DNA of 64,000 nt, taken from assembly GCA_963758505.1 (NCBI GenBank), contig CAVWVJ010000003.1, forward strand, positions 186,001-250,000. Direction: 5' to 3'. Below are positions 17,468 through 25,900 of the stretch, in pieces. Under the pieces are notes generated by a model. The model did not search any database. It saw only the letters and a program-made list of their open reading frames with translations, and had not been told where the DNA came from. The translations under genes were made by a program, and so were the position numbers. The stretch is from Korobacter sp963758505 (GTDB lineage: Bacteria; Acidobacteriota; Terriglobia; Terriglobales; Acidobacteriaceae). Within the stretch, counting starts at the first letter, position 1; each line of letters opens with the position of its first letter.

Positions 17468-19025
17468 GCCGAAGCTGAATTGATGCGCGTCCGTGCGTGA
17501 GGCTCACCCGGTCTTCGTAGGTGAAGAGGTTTCGCGCAATGGAGAGGTTGCTGCCATTGTTGCTGCCCGCGAGCCCGACCTGGGCCTGCGGATTCGAAGC
17601 CGCGCTGCCGCCCACGACAGCCGCGCCGACGGGAAGTCCGAGCAGAAAGCCTGGGACGCTGGCAGCCGGCGTGCCGGGCGTCGGTTCGCCGGTGAAGTAG
17701 TAGCCAGCGCGCGAATAGCCGAGGCGCAGGACATTCAGCAAGTCCGGCGAGAAGACGTGGGTTTCTTCCAGCGTGGCAACTTGTTCGCGAAGGCTGAGCA
17801 CGTCGGCACTGTACGGGTCGGCGATGGTCGGAGTGAAGTCGTTGCCATCATCGATGGTGTAGGTCGCCGAGAGCGTGTCCCTGGAAGAGAAGTTGTGGTC
17901 CACCCGGCCGTTGCCGAAATTCTCGCGAATGGTTTGCAGAGGACTGCTGAAGACCTCGGAGATCCCGTTGAAGTCGGGGGCATTGGCGGAGGGCGTTGGC
18001 CACAAGTTGAGCAGCGGCTGGACGCTCGGCACCGCGGCCGCGCGGGAAGCGAGATCGGGAACAAAGGCGGCAGAGGTCTGATGCAGGTTCTGAATCAATC
18101 CTTCGTAATTGAGGAAGAAGAAGGTTTTGTCCTTCTGGATCGGCCCACCGATGGAGGCTCCGAACTGGTTACGCTGGAAGGGCGGCGCCGAGCCCCGGTC
18201 GAAATAATTCGCGGAATCGAGCGCATTGTTACGCAGGAATTCGTAGGCAGAGCCATGCCACTGGTTGCTGCCTGACTGGGTCACGATGACGACCTGCGCG
18301 CCCGGATGTTTTCCGTATTCTGCGCCGTAGGTATCGCGCAGCACGTTGAACTCGCGGACGGCTTCGACCCCGAGGAGTTCCCCGCTCGCGCCGCCGGGCT
18401 GCATGTTGTTCTCCGCCGCGCCGGTGAATTCGACGCCGTTCAAGAGAAACATGTTCTGCTGCGGGCGGTTGCCATCGACGGCGAAGTTGTTGCCGGTAGT
18501 GGAGTTCGAAACGCCGGTTCCACCGGTCTTTTCCCAACTGAAATTCACAACCCCGGGGTCGAGCGCCATGAGCAGGTCGAAGCTGCGGCCGTTCAACGGA
18601 AGCGCCTTGATCTCCTTCTCACCGACGAGACCGGTGGTGTCCTGGGTAGTCGCCGCGACCAGCGCCGCATCGCCCTCGACCTTGACCTGCTGATGCACTT
18701 GGCCGACGCGTAGCGTGAGGTTGGCGACAGCGTCCTGGCCGACATTGAGCAGAATGCCGCTCCGGAGCTGTTCGGCAAAGCCCGCCTTGGTGACGCGTAT
18801 CTCATAGCGGCCGACGGGAAGCGCGAGAAATTCGTACCGGCCGGTGGAATTCGTATGGGCATCGCGAGAGAGGCCGGTTTCCGCATTGGTGAGCACGACG
18901 TCCGCATCGGAAATGGAGGCGCTCGTCTGATCGGCGACCCGGCCCGAGAGGCTGGCCGAGATTTGTGCGCTTGCGGGGATCCAGGAAAGCAAGAGGAGAA
19001 AGAAAATCGAAAAATAGCGTTTCAA
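17442..19025 (-). CDS. TonB-dependent receptor, N-terminal part (signal peptide, carboxypeptidase-regulatory domain, plug)
   Basis: Begins with a signal peptide (FSIFFLLLLSWIPASAQ), then an Ig-like carboxypeptidase-regulatory domain (ASLSGRVADQTSASISDADVVLTN...GRYEFLALPVGRYEI), then the plug (EIKALPLNGRSFDLLMALDPGV) and the first barrel strands. The start is taken as TTG at 19025 because GGAGG lies 6 bases before it and a normal signal peptide then follows (KRYFSIFF); the frame is open to 19058. It reads into an abnormal tail (RRVGPAIPV) after about 17490 because of the frameshift. The substrate may be guessed from the flanking molybdate-binding genes, but this is inference. Confidence 0.82.
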   Translation of the reverse strand: MKRYFSIFFLLLLSWIPASAQISASLSGRVADQTSASISDADVVLTNAETGLSRDAHTNSTGRYEFLALPVGRYEIRVTKAGFAEQLRSGILLNVGQDAVANLTLRVGQVHQQVKVEGDAALVAATTQDTTGLVGEKEIKALPLNGRSFDLLMALDPGVVNFSWEKTGGTGVSNSTTGNNFAVDGNRPQQNMFLLNGVEFTGAAENNMQPGGASGELLGVEAVREFNVLRDTYGAEYGKHPGAQVVIVTQSGSNQWHGSAYEFLRNNALDSANYFDRGSAPPFQRNQFGASIGGPIQKDKTFFFLNYEGLIQNLHQTSAAFVPDLASRAAAVPSVQPLLNLWPTPSANAPDFNGISEVFSSPLQTIRENFGNGRVDHNFSSRDTLSATYTIDDGNDFTPTIADPYSADVLSLREQVATLEETHVFSPDLLNVLRLGYSRAGYYFTGEPTPGTPAASVPGFLLGLPVGAAVVGGSAASNPQAQVGLAGSNNGSNLSIARNLFTYEDRVSLTHGRASIQLRRVGPAIPV

Positions 19026-19110
19026 CAGCAACCTCCAGGGAAACAAATAAACCGCCAAAAAGTGGAGTGAAACATTTTCGCCGGCAACAGCGCGAGGCGC
19101 CGGGAATATT

Positions 19111-19125
19111 TCGATGTATATACGA
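19111..19125. promoter_or_regulatory. Candidate operator between the receptor and the HTH-Mop regulator
   Basis: TCGATGTATATACGA has TCG...CGA ends around the perfect 8-base palindrome GTATATAC (19116-19123), in an AT-rich patch of the 287-base divergent region. Its look (TATATA core) recalls ModE boxes, but it is shorter than a full site. Confidence 0.35.
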
Positions 19126-19312
19126 CTTTATCTGACCAAAATCGCAATACTAATGTAATACACAGCGACTTTTGAAATCAACGTCGGCGCGGCGAGGAAC
19201 GCTCAGGAAGACGACACATTGGCCCAAAAGCGTATCGACGCGGCTTGTTAGAATGCCATCGCGGCGTGCGGATTGGGTTCTGCCCGCTGATGCCGAACCA
19301 GGAGCGACGCCA

Positions 19313-19726
19313 ATGGAGCGTTCGAAAATGTACACGCCTCGCGAGGCAGCGAAAATACTAGGCGTCAGTTATCCGACTTTGAAGCAGTGGATTTACCGCG
19401 GACGGCTGAAGACGGCCAAGACCCAGGGCGGGCACCACCGCGTTCCCGAGACAGAGATTGACAGACTCTTACCGGTTCAGCCGGGCAGCACGAAGCTCGA
19501 AGCACGTCGCAAGAATTTCCGCCGCATCAGCGGACGTAACCAGCTGGTAGGAAGAGTGATCGAAATAAGGACCAGCGGGCTGATCGCGCAGGTGACGTTG
19601 TCGATCGGGGAGCAGCACATTACGTCGATCATCACCACGGATGCGGTTCGCGAATTGCGGCTGAAGAAAGGTCAGATCGCGGCCGCTCTGATCAAGTCTA
19701 CGGAAGTCATGATCGTGGTGCCATGA
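19313..19726 (+). CDS. HTH-Mop transcriptional regulator, ModE-like in design
   Basis: A 137-residue protein with two parts. Residues about 6-55 are an excisionase/MerR-type winged HTH (YTPREAAKILGVSYPTLKQWIYRGRLKTAKTQGGHHRVP). Residues about 68-137 are a Mop/TOBE domain (ISGRNQLVGRVIEIRTSGLIAQVTLSI...IKSTEVMIVV). By analogy with ModE it should bind DNA according to molybdate or tungstate level, though ModE's own HTH is of a different kind. ATG 19313 is preferred because AGGAG at 19300-19304 gives an 8-base spacing; the frame is open from 19172. It is divergent from the TonB receptor gene. Confidence 0.85.
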   Translation: MERSKMYTPREAAKILGVSYPTLKQWIYRGRLKTAKTQGGHHRVPETEIDRLLPVQPGSTKLEARRKNFRRISGRNQLVGRVIEIRTSGLIAQVTLSIGEQHITSIITTDAVRELRLKKGQIAAALIKSTEVMIVVP

Positions 19727-19747
19727 GAGAGACGAAGCAGCGGCCGG

Positions 19748-20014
19748 TCAAGGCCGGCTGCCGGAAGCTTCCCCGGATCTTACGTTCAGCGAGGCCTGCT
19801 GGAGAGCCTTAATCTCGAGGAGAAGGCGCTCCATTCGATCCTCGGTCTCGGCGTTCTTGGCGGCCATGAGGATGAGCTTCGCAGAGACAAGAAATACGCC
19901 GGCTTCGAGCAGTAGATCGTGGGTGAATCCCTTCAGGAACAACGCCCACAAGAACAACCCGACCGTGAGCAGGATGACGACGGCGGATGCAGGATCTTTG
20001 AATATCTTCTTCAT
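19748..20014 (-). CDS. Small two-helix membrane protein
   Basis: An 88-residue protein with two hydrophobic segments (AVVILLTVGLFLWALFL and LLLEAGVFLVSAKLILMAA) and a charged C-terminal helix (AETEDRMERLLLEIKALQQ) that may form a coiled coil. No family is recognised. It converges on the HTH-Mop gene; a GC-rich hairpin (about 19737-19761) spans the junction. Confidence 0.6.
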   Translation of the reverse strand: MKKIFKDPASAVVILLTVGLFLWALFLKGFTHDLLLEAGVFLVSAKLILMAAKNAETEDRMERLLLEIKALQQASLNVRSGEASGSRP

Positions 20015-20202
20015 CGTGCTGCTCGTTTTTTTCTACGCCGGACCAGCAGGGGTATACCGCGCGGTTCGGCGCGACAAGCATAATGCCTGGGCGGCACGAT
20101 CATAGCGCACATCGGGGGGAGCGGCGGGGAGAGCGCGCCACGGCGATTGACCGTCTCCGATTTCTCGATATCCGAGAACGAAGCGTCCTGGAGGGCATGC
20201 CT

Positions 20203-20231
20203 GGCAGCAGCCTCGGGGCGAGGCCGCTGCC
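20203..20231. terminator. GC-rich hairpin downstream of manganese catalase
   Basis: GGCAGCaGCCTCG...CGAGGCcGCTGCC forms a long near-perfect stem 15 bases after the catalase stop on the minus strand. There is no T run, so termination is uncertain. Confidence 0.45.
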
Positions 20232-20245
20232 GGCACGGGATTACG

Positions 20246-21088
20246 TTAGGCGATTTTCTTGCCGTTTATCTTCTTTTTCTTCGATGGACCTTTTTTCACG
20301 AATTTGGCATCGCCTACCGGAGTTGAATCTACGTCAGAGGTGACTTCAGTTCCGGGTTGCGGATCGTAGGGCTTGTTGTCCAAACCATTCTTGCCGACCG
20401 AATCCACGATATACAGGCCATTGCCTTCATTCCATGGGCCGCGTTCGTCGCTCTCGCCCTCATCGCCCTCGCCCGTAGATGCGTTGAAGAATTGATCGAC
20501 CAGGCCGGGGGTGGGAGCAATGGTTCCGATCGAGAATGGCGGCTTTTCCATGCTCTCGAGCGCTGCGCTGAAAGCGCGCATGTGAGTGATCTCGCGAGTC
20601 ATCAAGAACTGGAGTGCTTGCTTGGTTCCTTGATCGTCGGTAAACGAAATCAGCCGCTCGTAAACGATCTTCGCTCGCGCTTCGGCAGCAATGTTGCTAT
20701 GCAGGTCGACCGCGAGATCGCCGGTGATCTTGAGATAGTCAGCCGTCCAGGCGTCGCCCACCGAATTGAACAGGCTTACTCCTCCACCGCCGGCAATCGC
20801 CACCAACGGGTCCGCTTCGGCAGCGGCGCGGTCCGACTTCATCGGCTTGAGGTGCATACGAATGAGAGCGCCTACGATTTCCAGATGACTCAGCTCCTCG
20901 GTGCCAATGTCCATCAGCATGTCTTTGCGGGCCAGATCTTCGCAATTGAAACCCTGGATGGAATATTGCATGGCCGCTGCAAGTTCCCCGTTGGCTCCTC
21001 CGAACTGCTCAAGGAGCATGTTTCCAAAACGTGGATCAGGTGTGCCCACCTGGACCGTGTACATCAGCTCTTTTACATGGTGATACAT
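20246..21088 (-). CDS. Manganese catalase
   Basis: A 280-residue di-manganese (non-haem) catalase that disproportionates hydrogen peroxide. The four-helix bundle ligands are visible: E35 (NGELAAAMQY), E65 and H68 (GTEELSHLE), the third-helix glutamate (NIAAEARAKIVYERL), and the fourth-helix Glu/His (TREITHMRAF). The C-terminus has the family's substrate-loop region followed by a lysine-rich tail (KKGPSKKKKINGKK), which is unusual. GGGAGG precedes the ATG by 6 bases. It complements the ahpCD peroxide defence 10 kb away. Confidence 0.92.
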   Translation of the reverse strand: MYHHVKELMYTVQVGTPDPRFGNMLLEQFGGANGELAAAMQYSIQGFNCEDLARKDMLMDIGTEELSHLEIVGALIRMHLKPMKSDRAAAEADPLVAIAGGGGVSLFNSVGDAWTADYLKITGDLAVDLHSNIAAEARAKIVYERLISFTDDQGTKQALQFLMTREITHMRAFSAALESMEKPPFSIGTIAPTPGLVDQFFNASTGEGDEGESDERGPWNEGNGLYIVDSVGKNGLDNKPYDPQPGTEVTSDVDSTPVGDAKFVKKGPSKKKKINGKKIA

Positions 21089-21539
21089 TCGAGACCTCCC
21101 GGTAACGATGATTGGTTAAAATTCGGCTCGTTCAATGTGGGCTTGGACCTTGGGGACAGATCACCGCTCGATGCCAAGCGGAGCGTCAGGAATTCAGCCT
21201 CTTCACGGGATGTTCGGGTACTCGCCCGAGGGGTGTGCGAATGGCTTCCCCGCCCAAGTTTCTGTGTGCATGCTTGGACAGATGTCATCTGAGCCGGGCG
21301 GGTTGTGGTTCATTCCACGGATGACTTTTTTTGACGTAACGAATCCTGCGTCGCTCGCGAAAAAAGCACCAATCGCTCCGTGTGAGCTTCGGGTCAGCAG
21401 GAAATAGAGGGCGGGTGACGACCAGGGATAGTACTGGTAGAGGCGGACGCCACCGGCGGCATCGCAGAGCGTAAAAGCTGCGCCGCCCAGTCTGCAGATT
21501 CACTGAAAGATGCCAAACCGGGTACGGAGGCCGCGAAGA
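21089..21539. other. Intergenic region without recognised features
   Basis: The 451 bases between the catalase and the beta-propeller gene (both minus strand) contain only short frames with no family features. The catalase promoter should lie in the part near 21090-21200, but no clear -35/-10 pair was found. Confidence 0.5.
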
Positions 21540-22529
21540 TCACGTGGCAGGGGCAAAGACCAGCAGCCGGAACGTACCCGGCTTCATGGTGCCACGGCGC
21601 TGTCCTGGGGCGGGCGGATTGAACTCCGCGCCTACCAGGAACACCTTGTGCGATTTCGGATCTACCGTCATGGTACGTGCGCTTTTCATGGTGGGCACAT
21701 TCTCCATCACGGTGTAGCTGCCGCCCGACTTGCCTACCACCGTCAGCGTTCCCTCGCCGTTGGGGGCAAACGCGTAGCCGGCGTCAAAAGCCGCGGCATC
21801 GGTGCCATCTCCGGTTTTCAGGGTGGCCAGGACCTTGCCGGATTTCCCGTCGAGCACCAGCATCTTTGCATTGCCGCAGGTGGTGAAGAGAGTGCCGCTG
21901 TTTTCATCGATCGCTAAACCGGTAGGACCTTCGCAACCCTCCAGCTTCCACCGATCGGCTTTCCAGGTCTTGGTGTCGACTACCGCGAGTTCGTTCGTGT
22001 CCTCGAGATCTACGTACACCTTGCCCGGGGCAGCGGCCGCGGACTCGAGTCGGGCGCCAAGCGGGACGGTGGCCTGGACCTGCCTGGTATCGGGATCGAT
22101 CGCCATCAGGCTCTTGCCGCGGCCGTTCATGACGATCACGTGTTTCGAGTACGAGTCATAGATGATCGAATCCGGCCCCTCGCCGACGTTGATGTCCTGG
22201 ATCGGCTTTAACGTCTTGAGATCGAAAACCGTGACCGTGTTGGCTTTTCCATTGCTGCTGAAGCCAAGGTTCTTCTCCGGAACCAGCGCGATGCCATGGG
22301 CGCCCTGGGCCGGTATCTCGCCCAACTGCTTGCCTTGGGGATCGACAACAAGAATCGAAGTTCCGCGGGCAATGAAAAGGCGGTCTCCCGTCGTGTCATA
22401 GGTCAGGTAGTCCCATCCGCCATCACCCGGCAAAGGGTAAGTGGCAACCTGCTTATAAACGCTCTGGCCGAAGGACAACGTGCTCAGAAAGAGGACGATC
22501 GCGGCGGTTCGTGACAAGAGATTGCGCAT
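21540..22529 (-). CDS. Exported YncE-like beta-propeller protein
   Basis: A 329-residue protein with a signal peptide (AAIVLFLSTLSFG) and about seven repeats of the YVTN/YncE beta-propeller kind: DRLFIARGTSILVVDPQG, NTVTVFDLKTLKPIQDINVG, KSLMAIDPDTRQVQATVPLG, GNAKMLVLDGKSGKVLATLKTG. Such proteins are periplasmic or surface binding scaffolds, and some bind DNA, quinones or metals. No active site is evident. GAGGAA sits upstream of the ATG. Confidence 0.8.
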   Translation of the reverse strand: MRNLLSRTAAIVLFLSTLSFGQSVYKQVATYPLPGDGGWDYLTYDTTGDRLFIARGTSILVVDPQGKQLGEIPAQGAHGIALVPEKNLGFSSNGKANTVTVFDLKTLKPIQDINVGEGPDSIIYDSYSKHVIVMNGRGKSLMAIDPDTRQVQATVPLGARLESAAAAPGKVYVDLEDTNELAVVDTKTWKADRWKLEGCEGPTGLAIDENSGTLFTTCGNAKMLVLDGKSGKVLATLKTGDGTDAAAFDAGYAFAPNGEGTLTVVGKSGGSYTVMENVPTMKSARTMTVDPKSHKVFLVGAEFNPPAPGQRRGTMKPGTFRLLVFAPAT

Positions 22530-22682
22530 GACAGATTCCTCGAGGATACGGCGTCATTGGGATGATAAACGGTCGAGTATGAAAACAGGTGAAAGCGGCT
22601 GGCCTCTGCGGCTCTGCTCTGCCTCGACTCATCGCTGGGCAAGAAACGGATTAGATTTAAGAAACGGACTAGATTCAAGATA

Positions 22683-22758
22683 TGGTGAGCGCGCCGGGGC
22701 TCGAACCCGGGACCACCTGATTAAAAGTCAGGTGCTCTACCAACTGAGCTACGCGCTC
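22683..22758 (-). tRNA. tRNA-Lys (anticodon UUU)
   Basis: Full cloverleaf on the minus strand: acceptor GAGCGCG/CGCGCTC, D-arm GCTC-AGTTGGTA-GAGC, anticodon arm CCTGA-CTTTTAA-TCAGG (anticodon TTT), T-arm CCGGG-TTCGAGC-CCCGG, then A and an encoded CCA (complement of 22683-22685). Confidence 0.97.
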
Positions 22759-22889
22759 TTGCCTGGTTTGCTGCCAGATCGCTCGCAAATCCATCGCTGG
22801 CGGGGAAGGCGCTGCGAACAAAGGCCTGCGGCAGCAGCCTGAGATTAGTGTAACAAACACGCGGGTCTGAAATAAGAGCGAGGGGCAAA

Positions 22890-22920
22890 AGAATGAGGGC
22901 GAGACGAACGTCCCGCCCTC
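22890..22920 (-). terminator. Terminator of the Ig-repeat protein gene
   Basis: On the minus strand GAGGGCGgGAC pairs with GTCtCGCCCTC, followed by ATTCTTTTG. It lies 19 bases beyond the stop of the large gene. Confidence 0.65.
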
Positions 22921-22938
22921 GGAGTTATCGGGAAAAGA

Positions 22939-25900
22939 TCAGCATCCGTTGTTATTCAGTGTGCATGAGCCGCTGACATTGCCGGACTTGCACACCGTGG
23001 CACTGACTCCCGATTCACAGAAAGAGGTAGCCGAACCTCCGGAGATGGTGGTACGCCAGAGGTTGACCTGGGTTGCCGCACCCACCGACCGTCCGTCGAG
23101 CAGGTTGACCGTGGTATTCGTGTTGAGCGTGTTGTCCCGTATGGTGATCGCGGTCGCCGAGCGTGCCATGAACACCCAGCCCGTGGTGGCGTTGATGGTG
23201 TTGTTGTAGATGGTGACGTTTTCGACCTCGGTGCCGGAATCGGGATCGCCAAGGTGGATGGCGGCGACCTCGTTCGGGTTATTGCCCGCCACGACGTTAT
23301 TGATGGTGTTGTCGTGGACAGAATTGACGTCGTTCTTGTTGTTGGTGCCGCGCATGCGTACGGCGCGCCCGTCTTCGGCGTCGAAGGTATTCGAGTAGAT
23401 CTCGCACGCATCCGTCTGGTCGCAGATCACCGCGCGCGGCGTCTCGGTGGAAGCGGCGTTTGCCATCTGGTTCACGAAGGTGTTGTTGTGTACCTTCACG
23501 TCCCACAAGCCATAGGCCACGATGCCCTGGCAAGCGGCTGCCGTGGACTGGCAAAGGGTGGCGTTGTTGTAGAACTCGGCGTAGGCGATGTTGCTGTGCG
23601 CGGTGCCCTGCACCTGCAGGTTCACGATGCGGCTTGAGCTGATGCCCGTGGCCGAGACCGATGTGTTGTCGTGAATGAGCACGTTCGGACCGCTGATGGC
23701 CGTCTTCGTCATGCCGCCGAAATCGATCATCAGGTTGCGTTCGCTGTTGTTGCTCGTGGCCGAGGTATTGATCCACGAGATGTGATCGACCTCCATCGGC
23801 GCGCTGATCGCCGGCGAGTCCGTGTCCACGCCGACGTACAGACAGCCCGGCTGGTTAGGATCGTCGTCCTGGCAGGTGATGGAGCCGTTATAAATGTGAA
23901 CGCCGCTGGGGTTGATCGCCTGTGCCTTGAGGGTTCCGGTGATCTTGTGACCGTTGAGATTCAAGACCATGTTCGGACCGGTGGGCGCAAGGCACAGCGA
24001 GCTTCCGCTGCTGCCAATGTCATTGGCGAGGTAATAGGTGGTGTTCGCCTGCAGCGATTGGCCGCACGCGGTGACCGCCGTACCGGATGGCGTGGACGAT
24101 GCCGGAGAAACCGTCACGGTCGCGGATGCATTCAGACTGCTGTCGGCGACGCTGGTGACGGTAACGGTAGCCGTGGTTGTCGAACTTAGGCTCGCCGGCG
24201 CCGTATAGAGACCGGAGTTTGAGATCGTGCCGGAACCCGAGACCGACCACGTCACGCTGTTGTCGCTGGGACCGGTGAGTTGTGTGCTGAACTGCTTCGT
24301 CTGTCCGGCGGTGATGCTGGCAGTAGTCGGACTGACCGTGATCGTCGAAGGCTTGAGCGTGATGGTTGCCGAAGCCGCGAGAGAGCCCACGGCATTGCTG
24401 GTGGCCGTTACCGTCGCGGTGGTCGTGGAACTCACGCTGGTCGGCGCGGTGTAATCGCCGGTGCTGGAGATCGTACCCGGACCGGAGAGGCTCCAGGTAA
24501 CCGATGTATCCGAGACGCCGGAGACGGTGGTGGCGAATTGCGTCGTCCCATCCTCGTAGAGGCTGCTCGAGGTCGGCGTAATTGAGATCGATTCCGCTTT
24601 GACCGTCACCGTGGCGGACGCTACGAGCGTGCTCACAGCGTTGCTGGTGGCCGTGACTGTCGCCGTCGAGCCCGAAGGCGCGTTGGCAGCCGCCGTATAG
24701 AGGCCTGAACTCGAAATGGTTCCGCCGCCAGAGACGCTCCAGGTGACCGAGGCATCCGCGACGCCCGAGAGACTAGCTGCGAACTGGGCAGTGCCGCCTG
24801 CCGAAACGCTTGCGGTGGATGGAGTGACCGAGATCTTCGGGGCAGCCAGGTTCACCGTCGCCGAGGCCTTCAGCGAACTTACCGCGTTACTCGTGGCCGT
24901 GATGGTCGCTGTCGTCGCAGAGGTCACCGTGGCTGGGGCAGTGTAGAGGCCGGAATTCGAAATCGTTCCGGGACCGGAGACGCTCCAGGTCACCGACGAA
25001 TCAGAAACTCCGGACAACGAGGCCGAGAACTGGGCGGTGCCGCCGGCTGCCAGGTTGGCGCTCGTCGGGGTAATGGAAATGGTTTGCGCCGCGATGCTTA
25101 CCGTGGCCGAGGCCTTCAGCGAGCTCACTGCATTGCTGGTCGCGGTGATGGTCGCTGTCGTAGCAGAGGTCACCGTGGCGGGAGCAGTGTAGAGGCCGGA
25201 ACTCGAAATCGTTCCGGGACCGGAGACACTCCAGGTCACCGACGAATCGGAAACTCCGGACAACGAAGCCGAGAACTGGGCGGTGCCGCCGGCTGCCAGG
25301 TTCGCGCTCGTCGGCGTAATGGAAATGGTTTGCGCCGCGATGCTAACCGTGGCCGAAGCCTTCAGCGAGCTCACTGCATTGCTGGTCGCGGTGATGGTCG
25401 CTGTCGTAGCAGAGGTCACCGTGGCGGGGGCAGTGTAGAGGCCGGAATTCGAAATCGTTCCGGGACCGGAGACACTCCACGTCACCGACGAATCAGAAAC
25501 TCCGGACAACGAAGCCGAGAACTGGGCGGTGCCGCCGGCTGCCAGGTTGGCGCTCGTCGGGGTAATGGAAATGGTTTGCGCCGCGATGCTAACCGTGGCC
25601 GAAGCCTTCAGCGAGCTCACTGCATTGCTGGTCGCGGTGATGGTCGCTGTCGTTGCAGAGGTCACCGTGGCGGGAGCAGTGTAGAGACCGGAATTCGAAA
25701 TCGTTCCGGGACCGGAGACACTCCACGTCACCGACGAATCAGAAACTCCGGACAACGAGGCCGAGAACTGGGCGGTGCCACCGGCTGCCAGATTGGCACT
25801 CGTCGGGGTAATGGAAATGGTTTGCGCACTGATCGTCACCGTCGCCGAAGCCTGCAGGGTGCTGACGGAGTTGCTGGTCGCGGTGATGGTCGCCGTCGTC

